From Streptomyces sp. NBC_01463 (GTDB taxonomy: Bacteria > Actinomycetota > Actinomycetes > Streptomycetales > Streptomycetaceae), in assembly GCA_036227345.1 (NCBI GenBank), contig CP109468.1:7936001-8000000 (forward strand): a stretch of DNA of 64,000 nt. The letters run 5' to 3'. Below, one piece after another: positions 1 through 7,342 of this stretch. Below the pieces are notes generated by a model. That model did not search any database. It had not been told where the DNA came from and worked only from the letters and a program-made list of their open reading frames with translations. Made by a program: the position numbers and the translations under genes. Positions within the stretch are counted from its first letter, which is position 1. Every line of letters starts with the position of its first letter.

Positions 1-299
1 AGGACGGTGTCCCGGGTCCGGTGATGTGGCAGCGGACGCAGAACTGGCTGCGGATCCAGTCCGGGTACACCGGACCGATCGACGGTGTCCCGGGACCCAA
101 CACCTACGCCGCGCTCCAGCTGAACATGCGGAACTGGGGCTACACAGGACCCCTCGACGGAATTCCCGGAACGAACACCTGGGCCGCCGTCCAGCGCCTC
201 GCCGCCACCCACGGCTACACCGGCCCCATCGACGGCGTCATGGGCCCCAACTCCTGGCGCGCCTACAGCCACTTCATCAACCAGAACCAATGGGACTAG
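1..299 (+). CDS. C-terminal part of a peptidoglycan-binding-like repeat protein (cut by left edge)
   Basis: The reading frame is open from the left edge and ends with TAG at 297-299, so only the C-terminus is seen. It consists of about three tandem units of roughly 28 residues. Each carries the core G-Y-T-G-P-[IL]-D-G-x-x-G-x-N followed by a W/Y-A-A/R helix. This layout resembles PG_binding_1-type repeats that hold secreted proteins on the cell wall, which is a family-level inference. A GTG and an ATG at 21-26 could be read as starts, but a further D-G-V-P-G-P half-repeat lies upstream in frame, so they are most likely internal. No catalytic domain is visible here; it may lie outside the window. 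Confidence 0.7.
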   Translation, partial: DGVPGPVMWQRTQNWLRIQSGYTGPIDGVPGPNTYAALQLNMRNWGYTGPLDGIPGTNTWAAVQRLAATHGYTGPIDGVMGPNSWRAYSHFINQNQWD

Positions 300-376
300 C
301 AGCACCCGGAACAAACCCCACGCCACCGAGGCGGCCGGCCCGTTCCGGTCGTGAGAACGGGAGCGGAACTGCCGGT

Positions 377-416
377 GGGGCGGCGTGTCCGACGTGGGTG
401 TCGGATGCGCCGCCCC
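377..416. terminator. Bidirectional hairpin terminator between convergent genes
   Basis: A 17-bp stem (377-393 with 400-416, two G-T wobbles, 6-nt loop) sits between the end of the repeat protein and the end of the ABC permease on the opposite strand. It has no T-tract, as is usual for Streptomyces convergent terminators. Confidence 0.6.
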
Positions 417-431
417 GGGGGTGGTTGGGGG

Positions 432-1223
432 TTACTTGGGGTCGTCGTTGAAGCGTGCGGTGGACCAGCGGTAGCCGAGGACGGTGAGGGCGAGGCACCA
501 GGCGAGGGTGAGCCAGCCGTTGTTGCCGATCTCGGTGCCGAGGAGGAGGCCGCGGAGGGTTTCGATGGCGGGGGTGAAGGGCTGGTACTCGGCGATGGGG
601 CGGAACCAGCCGGGCATGGTGTCGACGGGGATGAAGGCGCTGGAGAGGAGGGGGAGCAGGATCATGGGGAGGGCGTTGTTGCTGGCGGCTTCGGCGTTGG
701 GGCTGATGAGGCCCATGCCGACGGCGATCCAGGTGAACGCGGTGGCGAAGAGGACCAGGAGTCCGAAGGCGGCGAACCATTCCAGGACGGTGGCGTCGGT
801 GGAGCGGAAGCCGATGGCGGCGCCGACGGCGCCGACCAGGACGACGCTGGCGATGCATTGCAGGACGCTGCCCAGGACGTGGCCGATGAGGACGGATCCG
901 CGGTGGATGGCCATGGTGCGGAAGCGGGCGATGATCCCTTCGGTCATGTCGTTGGAGACGGAGACGGCGGTGCCGATGGTGGTGGAGCCGATCGTCATGA
1001 GGAGGAGGCCGGGGACGATGTAGGCGATGTACTGGGCGCGGTCGGCGCCGCCGCCGCCGATGCCGGCGCTCATGACGTCGCCGAAGATGTAGACGAAGAG
1101 CAGGAGCAGCATGATCGGGGTGAGCAGGAGGTTGAGGGTGAGGGAGGGGTAGCGGCGGGCGTGCAGGAGGTTGCGGCGCAGCATGGTGTGGGAGTCGCGG
1201 ACGGCCAGGGGCAGGGTGCTCAT
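432..1223 (-). CDS. ABC-2 type transporter permease (DrrB-like)
   Basis: This 263-aa integral membrane protein has about six hydrophobic segments and an N-terminal cytoplasmic arm ending in a conserved R-R-N-L-L-x-A-R-R-Y-P stretch typical of ABC-2 permeases. The chosen ATG (1221-1223) overlaps the TGA of the ATPase gene, so the two are translationally coupled. A much longer open frame upstream has no membrane-protein character and was discarded. With the ATPase it should form a DrrAB-like exporter for a drug, lipid or natural product; the substrate cannot be read from sequence. It is the last gene of the operon controlled from the 2.9-3.1 kb intergenic region. Confidence 0.88.
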   Translation of the reverse strand: MSTLPLAVRDSHTMLRRNLLHARRYPSLTLNLLLTPIMLLLLFVYIFGDVMSAGIGGGGADRAQYIAYIVPGLLLMTIGSTTIGTAVSVSNDMTEGIIARFRTMAIHRGSVLIGHVLGSVLQCIASVVLVGAVGAAIGFRSTDATVLEWFAAFGLLVLFATAFTWIAVGMGLISPNAEAASNNALPMILLPLLSSAFIPVDTMPGWFRPIAEYQPFTPAIETLRGLLLGTEIGNNGWLTLAWCLALTVLGYRWSTARFNDDPK

Positions 1224-2185
1224 CGGGTGGTCTCCTGGGTCTGGTGCGGCAGCGCGCCGGTGGGGGTGGTGAGGGCGAAGAACACGTCGTCGAGGTCGGG
1301 GGTGTGGACGGTGAGTTCGTCGGCCTCGACACCGGTCGAGTCGAGCCAGTCGAGAATGGCGCGCAGTTCGCGCTGACTTCCGCCGCTGGGGAGTTGCAGG
1401 GTGAGGGCTTCGTCGTCCCGGGCGGCCTCGTGCAGGGCGGTGGCGGCCGACCGGTACGCGGACGGGTCGGTGAACCTCAGCCGTACGTGTCCGCCCGGGA
1501 CGAGCCGCTTGAGCTCGGCCGGGCTTCCCTCGGCGGCGATCTTGCCGTTGTCGAGTACGGCGATGCGGTCGGCGAGTTCGTCGGCTTCGTCGAGGTACTG
1601 GGTGGTGAGCAGGACGGTGACGCCGGTGGTGACGAGGCTGCGGATGATGCCCCACATGGTGTGGCGGGAGCGTGGGTCCAGGCCGGTGGTGGGTTCGTCG
1701 AGGAAGATGATGCGGGGGCTGCCGACCAGGGTCATCGCGATGTCCAGGCGGCGTTTCATGCCGCCGGAGTAGGTGGAGGCGGGCTTCTTCGCGGCGTCCA
1801 CCAGGTCGAAGCGTTCCAGGAGTTCGGCGGTGACGCGCCGGCCATCGGCCCTGGTGAGGTGGTGCAGGTCCGCCATCAGGAGCATGTTCTCCTCGCCGGT
1901 GATCAGACCGTCCACGGCGGAGAACTGGCCGGTGACCCCGATCGCGGCACGCACGGCCTGCGGCTCGGTGGCCAGGTCGTGGCCCCCGACCCGGATCTCC
2001 CCGGACCCGGCGCCCGCCGACACCAGAGACGACAGGATCTTCACCGCCGTCGTCTTGCCGGCCCCGTTCGGACCCAGCAACGCGAACACCGAGCCCGCCG
2101 GGATGCGCAGATCGATGCCGTCCAGTACGAGTTTGTCGCCGTAGGACTTGCGCAGCCCGCTCACGGTGATGGCCGGGATGGTCAT
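1220..2185 (-). CDS. ABC transporter ATP-binding protein (DrrA-like, daunorubicin-resistance type)
   Basis: The 321-aa protein shows a Walker A motif G-P-N-G-A-G-K-T-T near residue 37, the ABC signature Y-S-G-G-M-K-R-R near 140, Walker B I-I-F-L-D-E-P-T-T-G-L-D and a downstream switch region. A C-terminal extension of about 100 residues with a T-P-D-L-D-D-V-F motif is the hallmark of the DrrA family of drug/polyketide exporters. It is translated just after the DUF4097 gene (31-nt gap) and is coupled to the permease by ATGA overlap. The arrangement with an upstream DUF4097 protein and a divergent MarR-type regulator suggests an inducible export or envelope-stress unit. Confidence 0.92.
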   Translation of the reverse strand: MTIPAITVSGLRKSYGDKLVLDGIDLRIPAGSVFALLGPNGAGKTTAVKILSSLVSAGAGSGEIRVGGHDLATEPQAVRAAIGVTGQFSAVDGLITGEENMLLMADLHHLTRADGRRVTAELLERFDLVDAAKKPASTYSGGMKRRLDIAMTLVGSPRIIFLDEPTTGLDPRSRHTMWGIIRSLVTTGVTVLLTTQYLDEADELADRIAVLDNGKIAAEGSPAELKRLVPGGHVRLRFTDPSAYRSAATALHEAARDDEALTLQLPSGGSQRELRAILDWLDSTGVEADELTVHTPDLDDVFFALTTPTGALPHQTQETTR

Positions 2186-2216
2186 GGGAGTTGCTCCTTC
2201 GGAGGCTTGCTGGGGG

Positions 2217-2885
2217 TCAGTTGCTGCGGGCGGTGATGTCGCCGTGCGCGGTGGTCGCGCGGATGGTGAGGTCCGGGGCGCCCGCGGTGTTCATGAGCGA
2301 GTTGTGGATCCGGCCGTAGGTGGTGCCGGCGTCCAGTGACGCGGAGACTCCGCGGGCGGCGCCGACGGAGATCCCGCCGGACATGGTGCTCAGTTCGACC
2401 GCTCCGCCGAGGGCCTCGGTGATGTGGATGTCGCCCTTCTGGGTGCTGATCCGCGCGGGGCCGCCCAGTCGGCCGACCGTGACGTCACCGGCCTGCACGG
2501 TGAGGCGGGCGCTCGCGGCCTCGTCCAGCTTGACCGTGGCCTGTGCGCCTTCGAAGACGACGTCTCCGAGCCGTCCGACGCCCCGGAACTCGGCGGCCGC
2601 CGCCTTCGCCTCGACGCGGGAGCCGGCCGGCAGCTGAACGGTCACCTCGACGGATCCGGAGGTGCCGATGATCCGGTTGTTCGTCGGTGCGGCCTCGATG
2701 CGCAGGACGCCGTCGGCGTACGCGACGGTGATCTGCTCCGCGGCCTTCGCGTCACGGCTCTTCGAGGAGTCGGCGGGAAGAACCTCGACCGTGGTGTCGG
2801 ACCGGTCGGCGGCGATGAACCGGACCTGCCCGGCGGGGATGTCCAGGACGGTGGAGACGGGGGTGGGGGTGGCGAACTTCTGCAT
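2217..2885 (-). CDS. DUF4097-family beta-repeat protein
   Basis: The 222-aa protein has no signal peptide and consists of short beta-strand repeats such as V-T-V-Q-L-P-A-G-S-x-V and I-S-T-Q-K-G-D-I-H-I, each with a turn of the type G-D-V or G-D-I. This right-handed repeat pattern is the DUF4097 (LiaX/putative adhesin-like) family, often found next to transporters and envelope-stress regulators. It is the first gene of the leftward operon with the DrrAB-like exporter. RBS AAGGAG lies 8-10 nt before ATG. Molecular function is not established; a sensory or scaffolding role in the exporter unit is my inference. Confidence 0.85.
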   Translation of the reverse strand: MQKFATPTPVSTVLDIPAGQVRFIAADRSDTTVEVLPADSSKSRDAKAAEQITVAYADGVLRIEAAPTNNRIIGTSGSVEVTVQLPAGSRVEAKAAAAEFRGVGRLGDVVFEGAQATVKLDEAASARLTVQAGDVTVGRLGGPARISTQKGDIHITEALGGAVELSTMSGGISVGAARGVSASLDAGTTYGRIHNSLMNTAGAPDLTIRATTAHGDITARSN

Positions 2886-2921
2886 GGTGCGCTCCTTGGA
2901 ATCACTGTTTCCGATGAGAGA

Positions 2922-3054
2922 AACGCTACGTTGCGTTCATGGTTCGCACAACGCAGATGTTGCGTCAGATCCCGCTAATCGCAGGTCAGATGGCGAATTT
3001 CATTGCAACGCTCTGACGGCTAACGCAACAGGAGCAGTAGCGTTCGTTGCAATG
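2922..3054. promoter_or_regulatory. Cluster of GTTGC-containing palindromes between divergent operons
   Basis: The 243-bp region between the DUF4097/ABC operon and the MarR-like gene holds repeated CGCAAC/GTTGCG words. AACGC(2922-2926)/GCGTT(2933-2937) and ACGCA(2951-2955)/TGCGT(2961-2965) form small palindromes near the leftward gene. CATTGCAACG at 3001-3010 is mirrored exactly by CGTTGCAATG at 3045-3054, near the rightward gene. The pattern fits operators for the adjacent regulator. Confidence 0.6.
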
Positions 3055-3128
3055 GAATGAACGTGAACGCTATGCTCGGGCGGCACGGGCCACGCCGGAC
3101 CGTGAACGGGACCATGAAGGGGATCGCG

Positions 3129-3872
3129 ATGCCGGGAGGCAGGCTCACTCAGCAGGAGCGTCAGCAGATCGGGCTCGGTCTCGCCGACGGCCTTCCGTAC
3201 GCGGAGATCGCCCGGCGCCTCGACCGGCCGACCTCGACCGTGACCCGCGAGGTGATGCGCAACGGCGGCCCCACCGCCTACCGGGCCGACCTCGCCCACC
3301 GCGCCACCGAACGCCGCACCCATCAGCGCAGGCAGAGCGCCGAACCCCGTGGGCGGCAGGCGCTTGCGCAGCCCCACGGGCGCGACGCCGAGGCCGTGCG
3401 CGAGTACGAGGAGGTGTTCGCCGCCGTCCTCATGCAGTCGGGCCTGTCCAACAAGATGATGTCCCGGGTCCTGGTCTGCCTCTACACCACCGACTCGGGA
3501 AGCCTCACGGCGGCCGAACTCGTGCAGCGCCTCCAGGTCAGTCCGGCGTCCATCTCCAAGGCGATCACGTTCCTCGAGAGCCAGGGCCTCGTCCGCCGGG
3601 AGCGCGACGAACGCCGTCGCGAGCGTTACATCGTCGACGACGACGTCTGGTACCAGTCGATGATGGCCAGTGCCCGGGCCACCGCCCAACTCGTCGAGAC
3701 CGCACGGCAGGGCGTCGGTGTCCTCGGCGCCGACTCCCCGGCCGCGGTCCGCCTGGAGAACATCGCGCGCTTCCTGGACTTCGTGAACGAGGGCATAACG
3801 CGCTCCGCCGAGCAGGCCCGCGAAGTCCTCTACGCGAACGCGAAGCCGGAAGCCGATCCGGACGAGGAGTAG
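3129..3872 (+). CDS. MarR/GbsR-type regulator with an N-terminal IS30-like helix-turn-helix
   Basis: The chosen ATG at 3129 follows AAGGGG with good spacing and begins M-P-G-G-R-L-T, giving 247 aa; in-frame starts at 3057 and 3114 are possible. Residues 5-50 (R-L-T-Q-Q-E-R...I-A-R-R-L-D-R-P-x-S-T-V-x-R-E) match the HTH found at the front of IS30 transposases (HTH_38). Residues about 90-165 form a MarR/GbsR winged helix (S-P-A-S-I-S-K-A-I-T-F-L-E-S-Q-G-L-V-R-R-E-R). No transposase catalytic domain follows, so it is a two-headed DNA-binding regulator. It faces the DUF4097/ABC operon across a palindrome-rich gap and probably represses it. Confidence 0.87.
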   Translation: MPGGRLTQQERQQIGLGLADGLPYAEIARRLDRPTSTVTREVMRNGGPTAYRADLAHRATERRTHQRRQSAEPRGRQALAQPHGRDAEAVREYEEVFAAVLMQSGLSNKMMSRVLVCLYTTDSGSLTAAELVQRLQVSPASISKAITFLESQGLVRRERDERRRERYIVDDDVWYQSMMASARATAQLVETARQGVGVLGADSPAAVRLENIARFLDFVNEGITRSAEQAREVLYANAKPEADPDEE

Positions 3873-3882
3873 GAAGGGCCGC

Positions 3883-3912
3883 TCGACAGGGAATCGATGC
3901 CGCTCCTATCAT
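3883..3912 (+). promoter_or_regulatory. Candidate promoter for the VOC gene
   Basis: TCGACA (3883-3888) and TATCAT (3907-3912) are separated by 18 nt, about 80 nt upstream of the VOC start. It is a reasonable vegetative promoter match in a sequence otherwise very GC-rich. Confidence 0.4.
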
Positions 3913-3992
3913 CGCGGCACGACATCGCGTGCCGGTCACCGACCGGGTGAGGCATGGAGGTGTCCGTGAGATGCCTTCGGAGGCATTCCACT

Positions 3993-4397
3993 GTGTCTGT
4001 CGAGTTGAACCACACGATTGTCCACGCCCGGTCCAACCGGGAATCCGCCGAGTTCCTGGCGAACCTGCTCGATCTCGAAGTGGGTACCGAGTGGGGCCCG
4101 TTCATCCCGGTCTCGCTCAGCAACGGCGTCACCCTGGACTTCGCCAGCATTCCGGCCGAGTCCATCGCCCCGCAGCACTACGCCTTCCTCATCGGGGACG
4201 ACGAGTTCGACGCCGCGCTGCGGCGCATCCAGCAGGCGGGGATCACGTACTACGCGGATCCGCACCTCAAGCAGCCGGGTGAGATCAACCTCCACCACGG
4301 CGGGCGCGGCCTGTACTTCATGGATCCCGCAGGTCATGGCATGGAGATCATCACGCGGCCGTACGGGAGTCACGAAGCGACGCCTGCGGCGTCGTAG
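3993..4397 (+). CDS. VOC-family (glyoxalase/bleomycin-resistance fold) protein
   Basis: A GTG start at 3993 is preceded by GGAGG (3979-3983), and the protein then begins M-S-V-E-L-N-H-T-I-V-H-A, a normal VOC N-terminus; an upstream ATG at 3954 would add an unrelated tail. The 134-aa product has the two beta-alpha-beta-beta-beta modules of a single-subunit VOC protein. Candidate metal ligands are H in N-H-T-I and E in G-H-G-M-E-I-I near the C-terminus, plus H in the A-P-Q-H-Y-A-F strand. The substrate is unknown; dioxygenase, isomerase or binding functions all occur in this fold. It is a monocistronic gene closed by a strong hairpin. Confidence 0.85.
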   Translation: MSVELNHTIVHARSNRESAEFLANLLDLEVGTEWGPFIPVSLSNGVTLDFASIPAESIAPQHYAFLIGDDEFDAALRRIQQAGITYYADPHLKQPGEINLHHGGRGLYFMDPAGHGMEIITRPYGSHEATPAAS

Positions 4398-4422
4398 CCG
4401 GCGCCACCACCGCCACCGTTCG

Positions 4423-4466
4423 CCCCCGAAGACCCGCCGACCCGTCCGTCGACGGGTCTTCGGGGG
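4423..4466 (+). terminator. Hairpin terminator after the VOC gene
   Basis: A perfect 14-bp stem pairs 4423-4436 with 4453-4466 around a 16-nt loop, 25 nt after the stop codon. Confidence 0.7.
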
Positions 4467-4558
4467 TCCCGGTGCGCGAAACCGCATACTCATGGAGTTG
4501 AGTAGTCATATTATTGAGTACGTGGTTCCGTGGCCGGTGAGGGGAAAGAAGGCGGCTC

Positions 4559-5341
4559 ATGCCGAGCGGTGAGTACCTGCGTTATGTCGCCCTCGGCGAC
4601 AGTCAGACCGAAGGGCTCGGTGACGGTGACGACGCCACCGGACTCCGTGGCTGGGCCGACCGGTTCGCCGAGCACGTCGCGGCCGTCAACCCCGGTCTCC
4701 AGTACGCCAACCTGGCCGTGCGAGGACGTGTCGCCGGTCAGGTCCGCGCAGAACAGCTGGGGCCCGCGCTGGCCCTGGAGCCCGACCTGGCCACCGTCGT
4801 CGCCGGGGTCAACGACCTGCTCCGGCCGAGGTTCGATGCCGCGGAGGTGGCCGGGCAGGTGGAGGAGATGTTCGCCGCGCTCACGGCCACCGGGGCGCGG
4901 GTGGTGACCCTGACCTTCCCCGACGTCGGGAAGATCGCGCCCCTGGCCCGGCCCGTCAGGCCGCGGGTGGAGGAGTTCAACACCCGCATCCGCGCCGCGG
5001 CCGCCCGCCACGGGGTCGCGGTCGCCGAGACCGCCCTGCACGCCGTCGCCACCGACCGGCGCCTGTGGAGCACGGACCGGCTCCACGCCAGTCCCCTCGG
5101 TCATGCGAGGATCGCCGCGGCCGCCGCCCAGGCCATCGACCTGCCGGGGAGCGACGGCACGTGGACGGACCCGCTGGCCCCGACGGCCGTTCCCTCCGGC
5201 CTGCAGTCCGCAGCGGCCGAACTGCGGTGGGCGGCCGGATTCCTCGGCCCCTGGCTCGGACGCCGTCTGCGCGGCCGCTCCTCCGGTGACGGCCGCACCG
5301 CGAAACGCCCCCTGCTGCTCCCCGTGGGCGCCGTTTCCTGA
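4559..5341 (+). CDS. SGNH/GDSL-type hydrolase
   Basis: The 260-aa protein has block I G-D-S-Q-T-E-G near residue 13 with the catalytic Ser, block II around G-R, block III G-V-N-D near residue 82, and a C-terminal D-R-L-H-A-S block with catalytic Asp/His near 166-169. This is the GDSL/SGNH esterase or lipase fold. There is no signal peptide, so it should act in the cytoplasm on small esters; some relatives remove acetyl groups. The C-terminal 60 residues are basic and low-complexity and may be accessory. The preceding 90 bp is unusually AT-rich (GTTGAGTAGTCATATTATT) and likely holds its promoter. Confidence 0.88.
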   Translation: MPSGEYLRYVALGDSQTEGLGDGDDATGLRGWADRFAEHVAAVNPGLQYANLAVRGRVAGQVRAEQLGPALALEPDLATVVAGVNDLLRPRFDAAEVAGQVEEMFAALTATGARVVTLTFPDVGKIAPLARPVRPRVEEFNTRIRAAAARHGVAVAETALHAVATDRRLWSTDRLHASPLGHARIAAAAAQAIDLPGSDGTWTDPLAPTAVPSGLQSAAAELRWAAGFLGPWLGRRLRGRSSGDGRTAKRPLLLPVGAVS

Positions 5342-5450
5342 GGCCTGCCGCAGCTGTCTCCGACCGCCGTTGTCAGTGGTCGCACGTAGGTTCAGTGGTG
5401 TCCCCGCCGGAGTGACGGGGACACCCCCTGGGTGCAAAGGAGATGGTGCG

Positions 5451-5954
5451 TTGTCGGTCTGGGAGAGGTCGAGTACGGCACGGGTGACCGCACCCGCGCG
5501 GCCACGCAAACTGGCCAAGGTCCCGTTCGTCGAGCTGGCCGGCGGACGTCTGCAGGGCGTGGTGTCGAGCGGCTCGGACATCGGGCGGGTCTACGTCTCG
5601 TCGGTCGCGGCCGGCAGCTACGCATTCGCCTGCAGCACCAACAACAACCGGCCCTGCGGGGGCGCACGGGGTTCGTTCTGCAATCACATCCGGGCGCTGG
5701 TCGGCGAGGCCGTGCTGCAGTACGGCGCCGAGCGCGTCGCCCGCTACCTGAAGGTGGAGACCGCCGACGGGGAGCCGAGCGCGCAGTCCGTCGAGGCCGG
5801 CATGAGCGCCACCCGTCCCGTGCAGGCGGAGACCAAGGACGCCGCCCCCGTCTTCAGCCGCTTCCTGCGCCACCTGGCGTACCTGGAACTCGCCCCCAGC
5901 GCGGAGCCGTTGCCGGAGATGCACTGGTTCCCGCCCACCCGGGCGGTGGCGTGA
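5451..5954 (+). CDS. SWIM-like zinc-binding protein, first gene of the MoxR/VWA operon
   Basis: A TTG start at 5451 is fixed by AAGGAG (5437-5442) with 8-nt spacing; frames extending upstream lack a ribosome-binding site. The 167-aa protein contains Cys61, Cys69, Cys77 and His79 (C-x7-C-x7-C-x-H), close to the CxC...CxH layout of SWIM zinc fingers, within F-A-C-S-T...F-C-N-H-I. SWIM-type proteins bind DNA, RNA or protein partners. It overlaps the next gene by TGATG, so the pair is translationally coupled. In this operon it could be the recognition or adaptor subunit, which is inference from position only. Confidence 0.72.
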   Translation: MSVWERSSTARVTAPARPRKLAKVPFVELAGGRLQGVVSSGSDIGRVYVSSVAAGSYAFACSTNNNRPCGGARGSFCNHIRALVGEAVLQYGAERVARYLKVETADGEPSAQSVEAGMSATRPVQAETKDAAPVFSRFLRHLAYLELAPSAEPLPEMHWFPPTRAVA

Positions 5955-7342
5955 TGCGCACCGCTTCGCTGCTCGAAACCCTTCCCGGACTCGACGAGGC
6001 ACTGGCGGCCGTCGACGCCTTCGACGCCGCGCTCGCCGCCGGTCTGCTCCGTCCCCGGCCGGACACGGCCGCCGGCCTGGCCGACCTCGCCCGCGCCGTC
6101 GCGGGCACCCCGCTGGCGGCCCGGGTCGTCGAGGCGGCCGGCAGGACCGCGGACGGATCCGCGGGCGAGGACGACTTCGTCGCCCTCGCGGCCGCCCGCA
6201 CCGCCCTGCTCGGATCCGTCCACGACGCCCTGATGAACCGCGTCGAGGAAGCGACGGGCAGGCCGAGCGGCGAGGACGCCGCACCGGCGACCGAGGACCG
6301 GCCGGCCGTGAATCTGCTGACCGCCGCCCGCTCCTGGCTGGCCGACCTGGCCCGTGCCGGATGGCAGGGCATGGACCATGACCTGGTCGCGGGAGCGGCG
6401 CCCGTCGTCTCCGCCATGCTTCCGGACCCGTCGATGCGCCGCCTCGCGACCCTGCTCGACGGTTTCGCCGCCGAACTCGCCGCGTCCTGCCCGGGTGCGG
6501 CGCTGGAGCGCGTACCGGCCCGGCGCTGGGCCGATCTGTGGGGGCGCGCGATGCTGCTGACCCTGCCGGGTGCGGCCGCGGCCACGGCGACGGGCACCGC
6601 CACCGGGCGCCTCCTTCCCCTCGGCGTCGACCTCCACGAGCACGCCACCGCCGTACAGGCCCAGGTCCACGCGGTGTTCGAGCCCGCCGACGGCAGCACA
6701 CCGCGCCTGGTGCGGGCCGGAATCGCGGTGCCGAAGCCCGACACCGTGGTCGGCGCGGGGCTCTGGCAACTGCTCCGACCGCACATGTCGCTCCTGACCG
6801 CAGTCGGAGAGGGCCGCTCGATGGAACTCACCGCCATGCCGGTCACCGGCGAGGGCGACCTGATCTGGAGCGACGCCCACGCCCGCACGGGCGAACCCGC
6901 CGACCCCTTCGTCACGGCCAGGGTCGCCCTGCCCGTCGCGGCCGACGCGGTCACCGCACCCCTGGACCGCCACCCGGCACGCATCGCCGTGCCGGTGTTC
7001 CTTGAGGGATACAGCGCGCAACAGGCGGACGGGGCAATCGAGTTCACCGTCGCGGGTCATCCGCTCGCGGTCGACACCGATCGCATACCGGCCGCCGGGC
7101 CGCTGACGCCCGAAGCCGTCGCGGCATCCGGCGCATGCATCGCGCTGCTGCGCTGGGACGCCGGCGCCTACCGGCTCCAGCCGCTGGCCGTCGAGACGAC
7201 CGTACGGAAGAAGGCCGTCGCGCTCCACGCCGGAGGCTGGGCCGGGGGTACGAGCGACAAGGCCGGAGCCAGGGCCGAGAAGGCCGCAACCGACGCCGTC
7301 GCCGTGCTCCGGGAGCGGGCGGGAAGGCTGCTGCGGAAATGA
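5954..7342 (+). CDS. Unrecognised 462-aa protein of the MoxR/VWA operon
   Basis: The ATG at 5954 shares its A with the previous stop, and the gene ends in ATGA overlap with the VWA gene. The protein is soluble, without signal peptide or membrane segment. The N-terminal 230 residues are Ala/Leu-rich and look all-helical (repeats such as L-A-A-V-D-A-F-D-A-A-L-A-A-G-L-L). The C-terminal half is more beta-rich, and the last 40 residues are basic (R-K-K-A-V-A-L-H...K-A-G-A-R-A-E-K). I recognise no catalytic motif. Its place between the zinc protein and the VWA/AAA+ pair suggests a structural or client-binding subunit, but no function can be assigned from sequence. Confidence 0.85.
   Translation: MRTASLLETLPGLDEALAAVDAFDAALAAGLLRPRPDTAAGLADLARAVAGTPLAARVVEAAGRTADGSAGEDDFVALAAARTALLGSVHDALMNRVEEATGRPSGEDAAPATEDRPAVNLLTAARSWLADLARAGWQGMDHDLVAGAAPVVSAMLPDPSMRRLATLLDGFAAELAASCPGAALERVPARRWADLWGRAMLLTLPGAAAATATGTATGRLLPLGVDLHEHATAVQAQVHAVFEPADGSTPRLVRAGIAVPKPDTVVGAGLWQLLRPHMSLLTAVGEGRSMELTAMPVTGEGDLIWSDAHARTGEPADPFVTARVALPVAADAVTAPLDRHPARIAVPVFLEGYSAQQADGAIEFTVAGHPLAVDTDRIPAAGPLTPEAVAASGACIALLRWDAGAYRLQPLAVETTVRKKAVALHAGGWAGGTSDKAGARAEKAATDAVAVLRERAGRLLRK

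Noticed and set aside
339..361. A second hairpin (CCCGTTC/GAACGGG) near the left edge
   Set aside because: A 7-bp stem with a 9-nt loop is weak, and the stronger stem at 377-416 accounts for termination.
277..1332. Long open frames in several registers over the ABC transporter region
   Set aside because: They are extremely Arg/Pro- or Gly/Glu-rich antisense and off-frame products of high-GC DNA, without homology-like motifs; the DrrAB-type genes explain the region.
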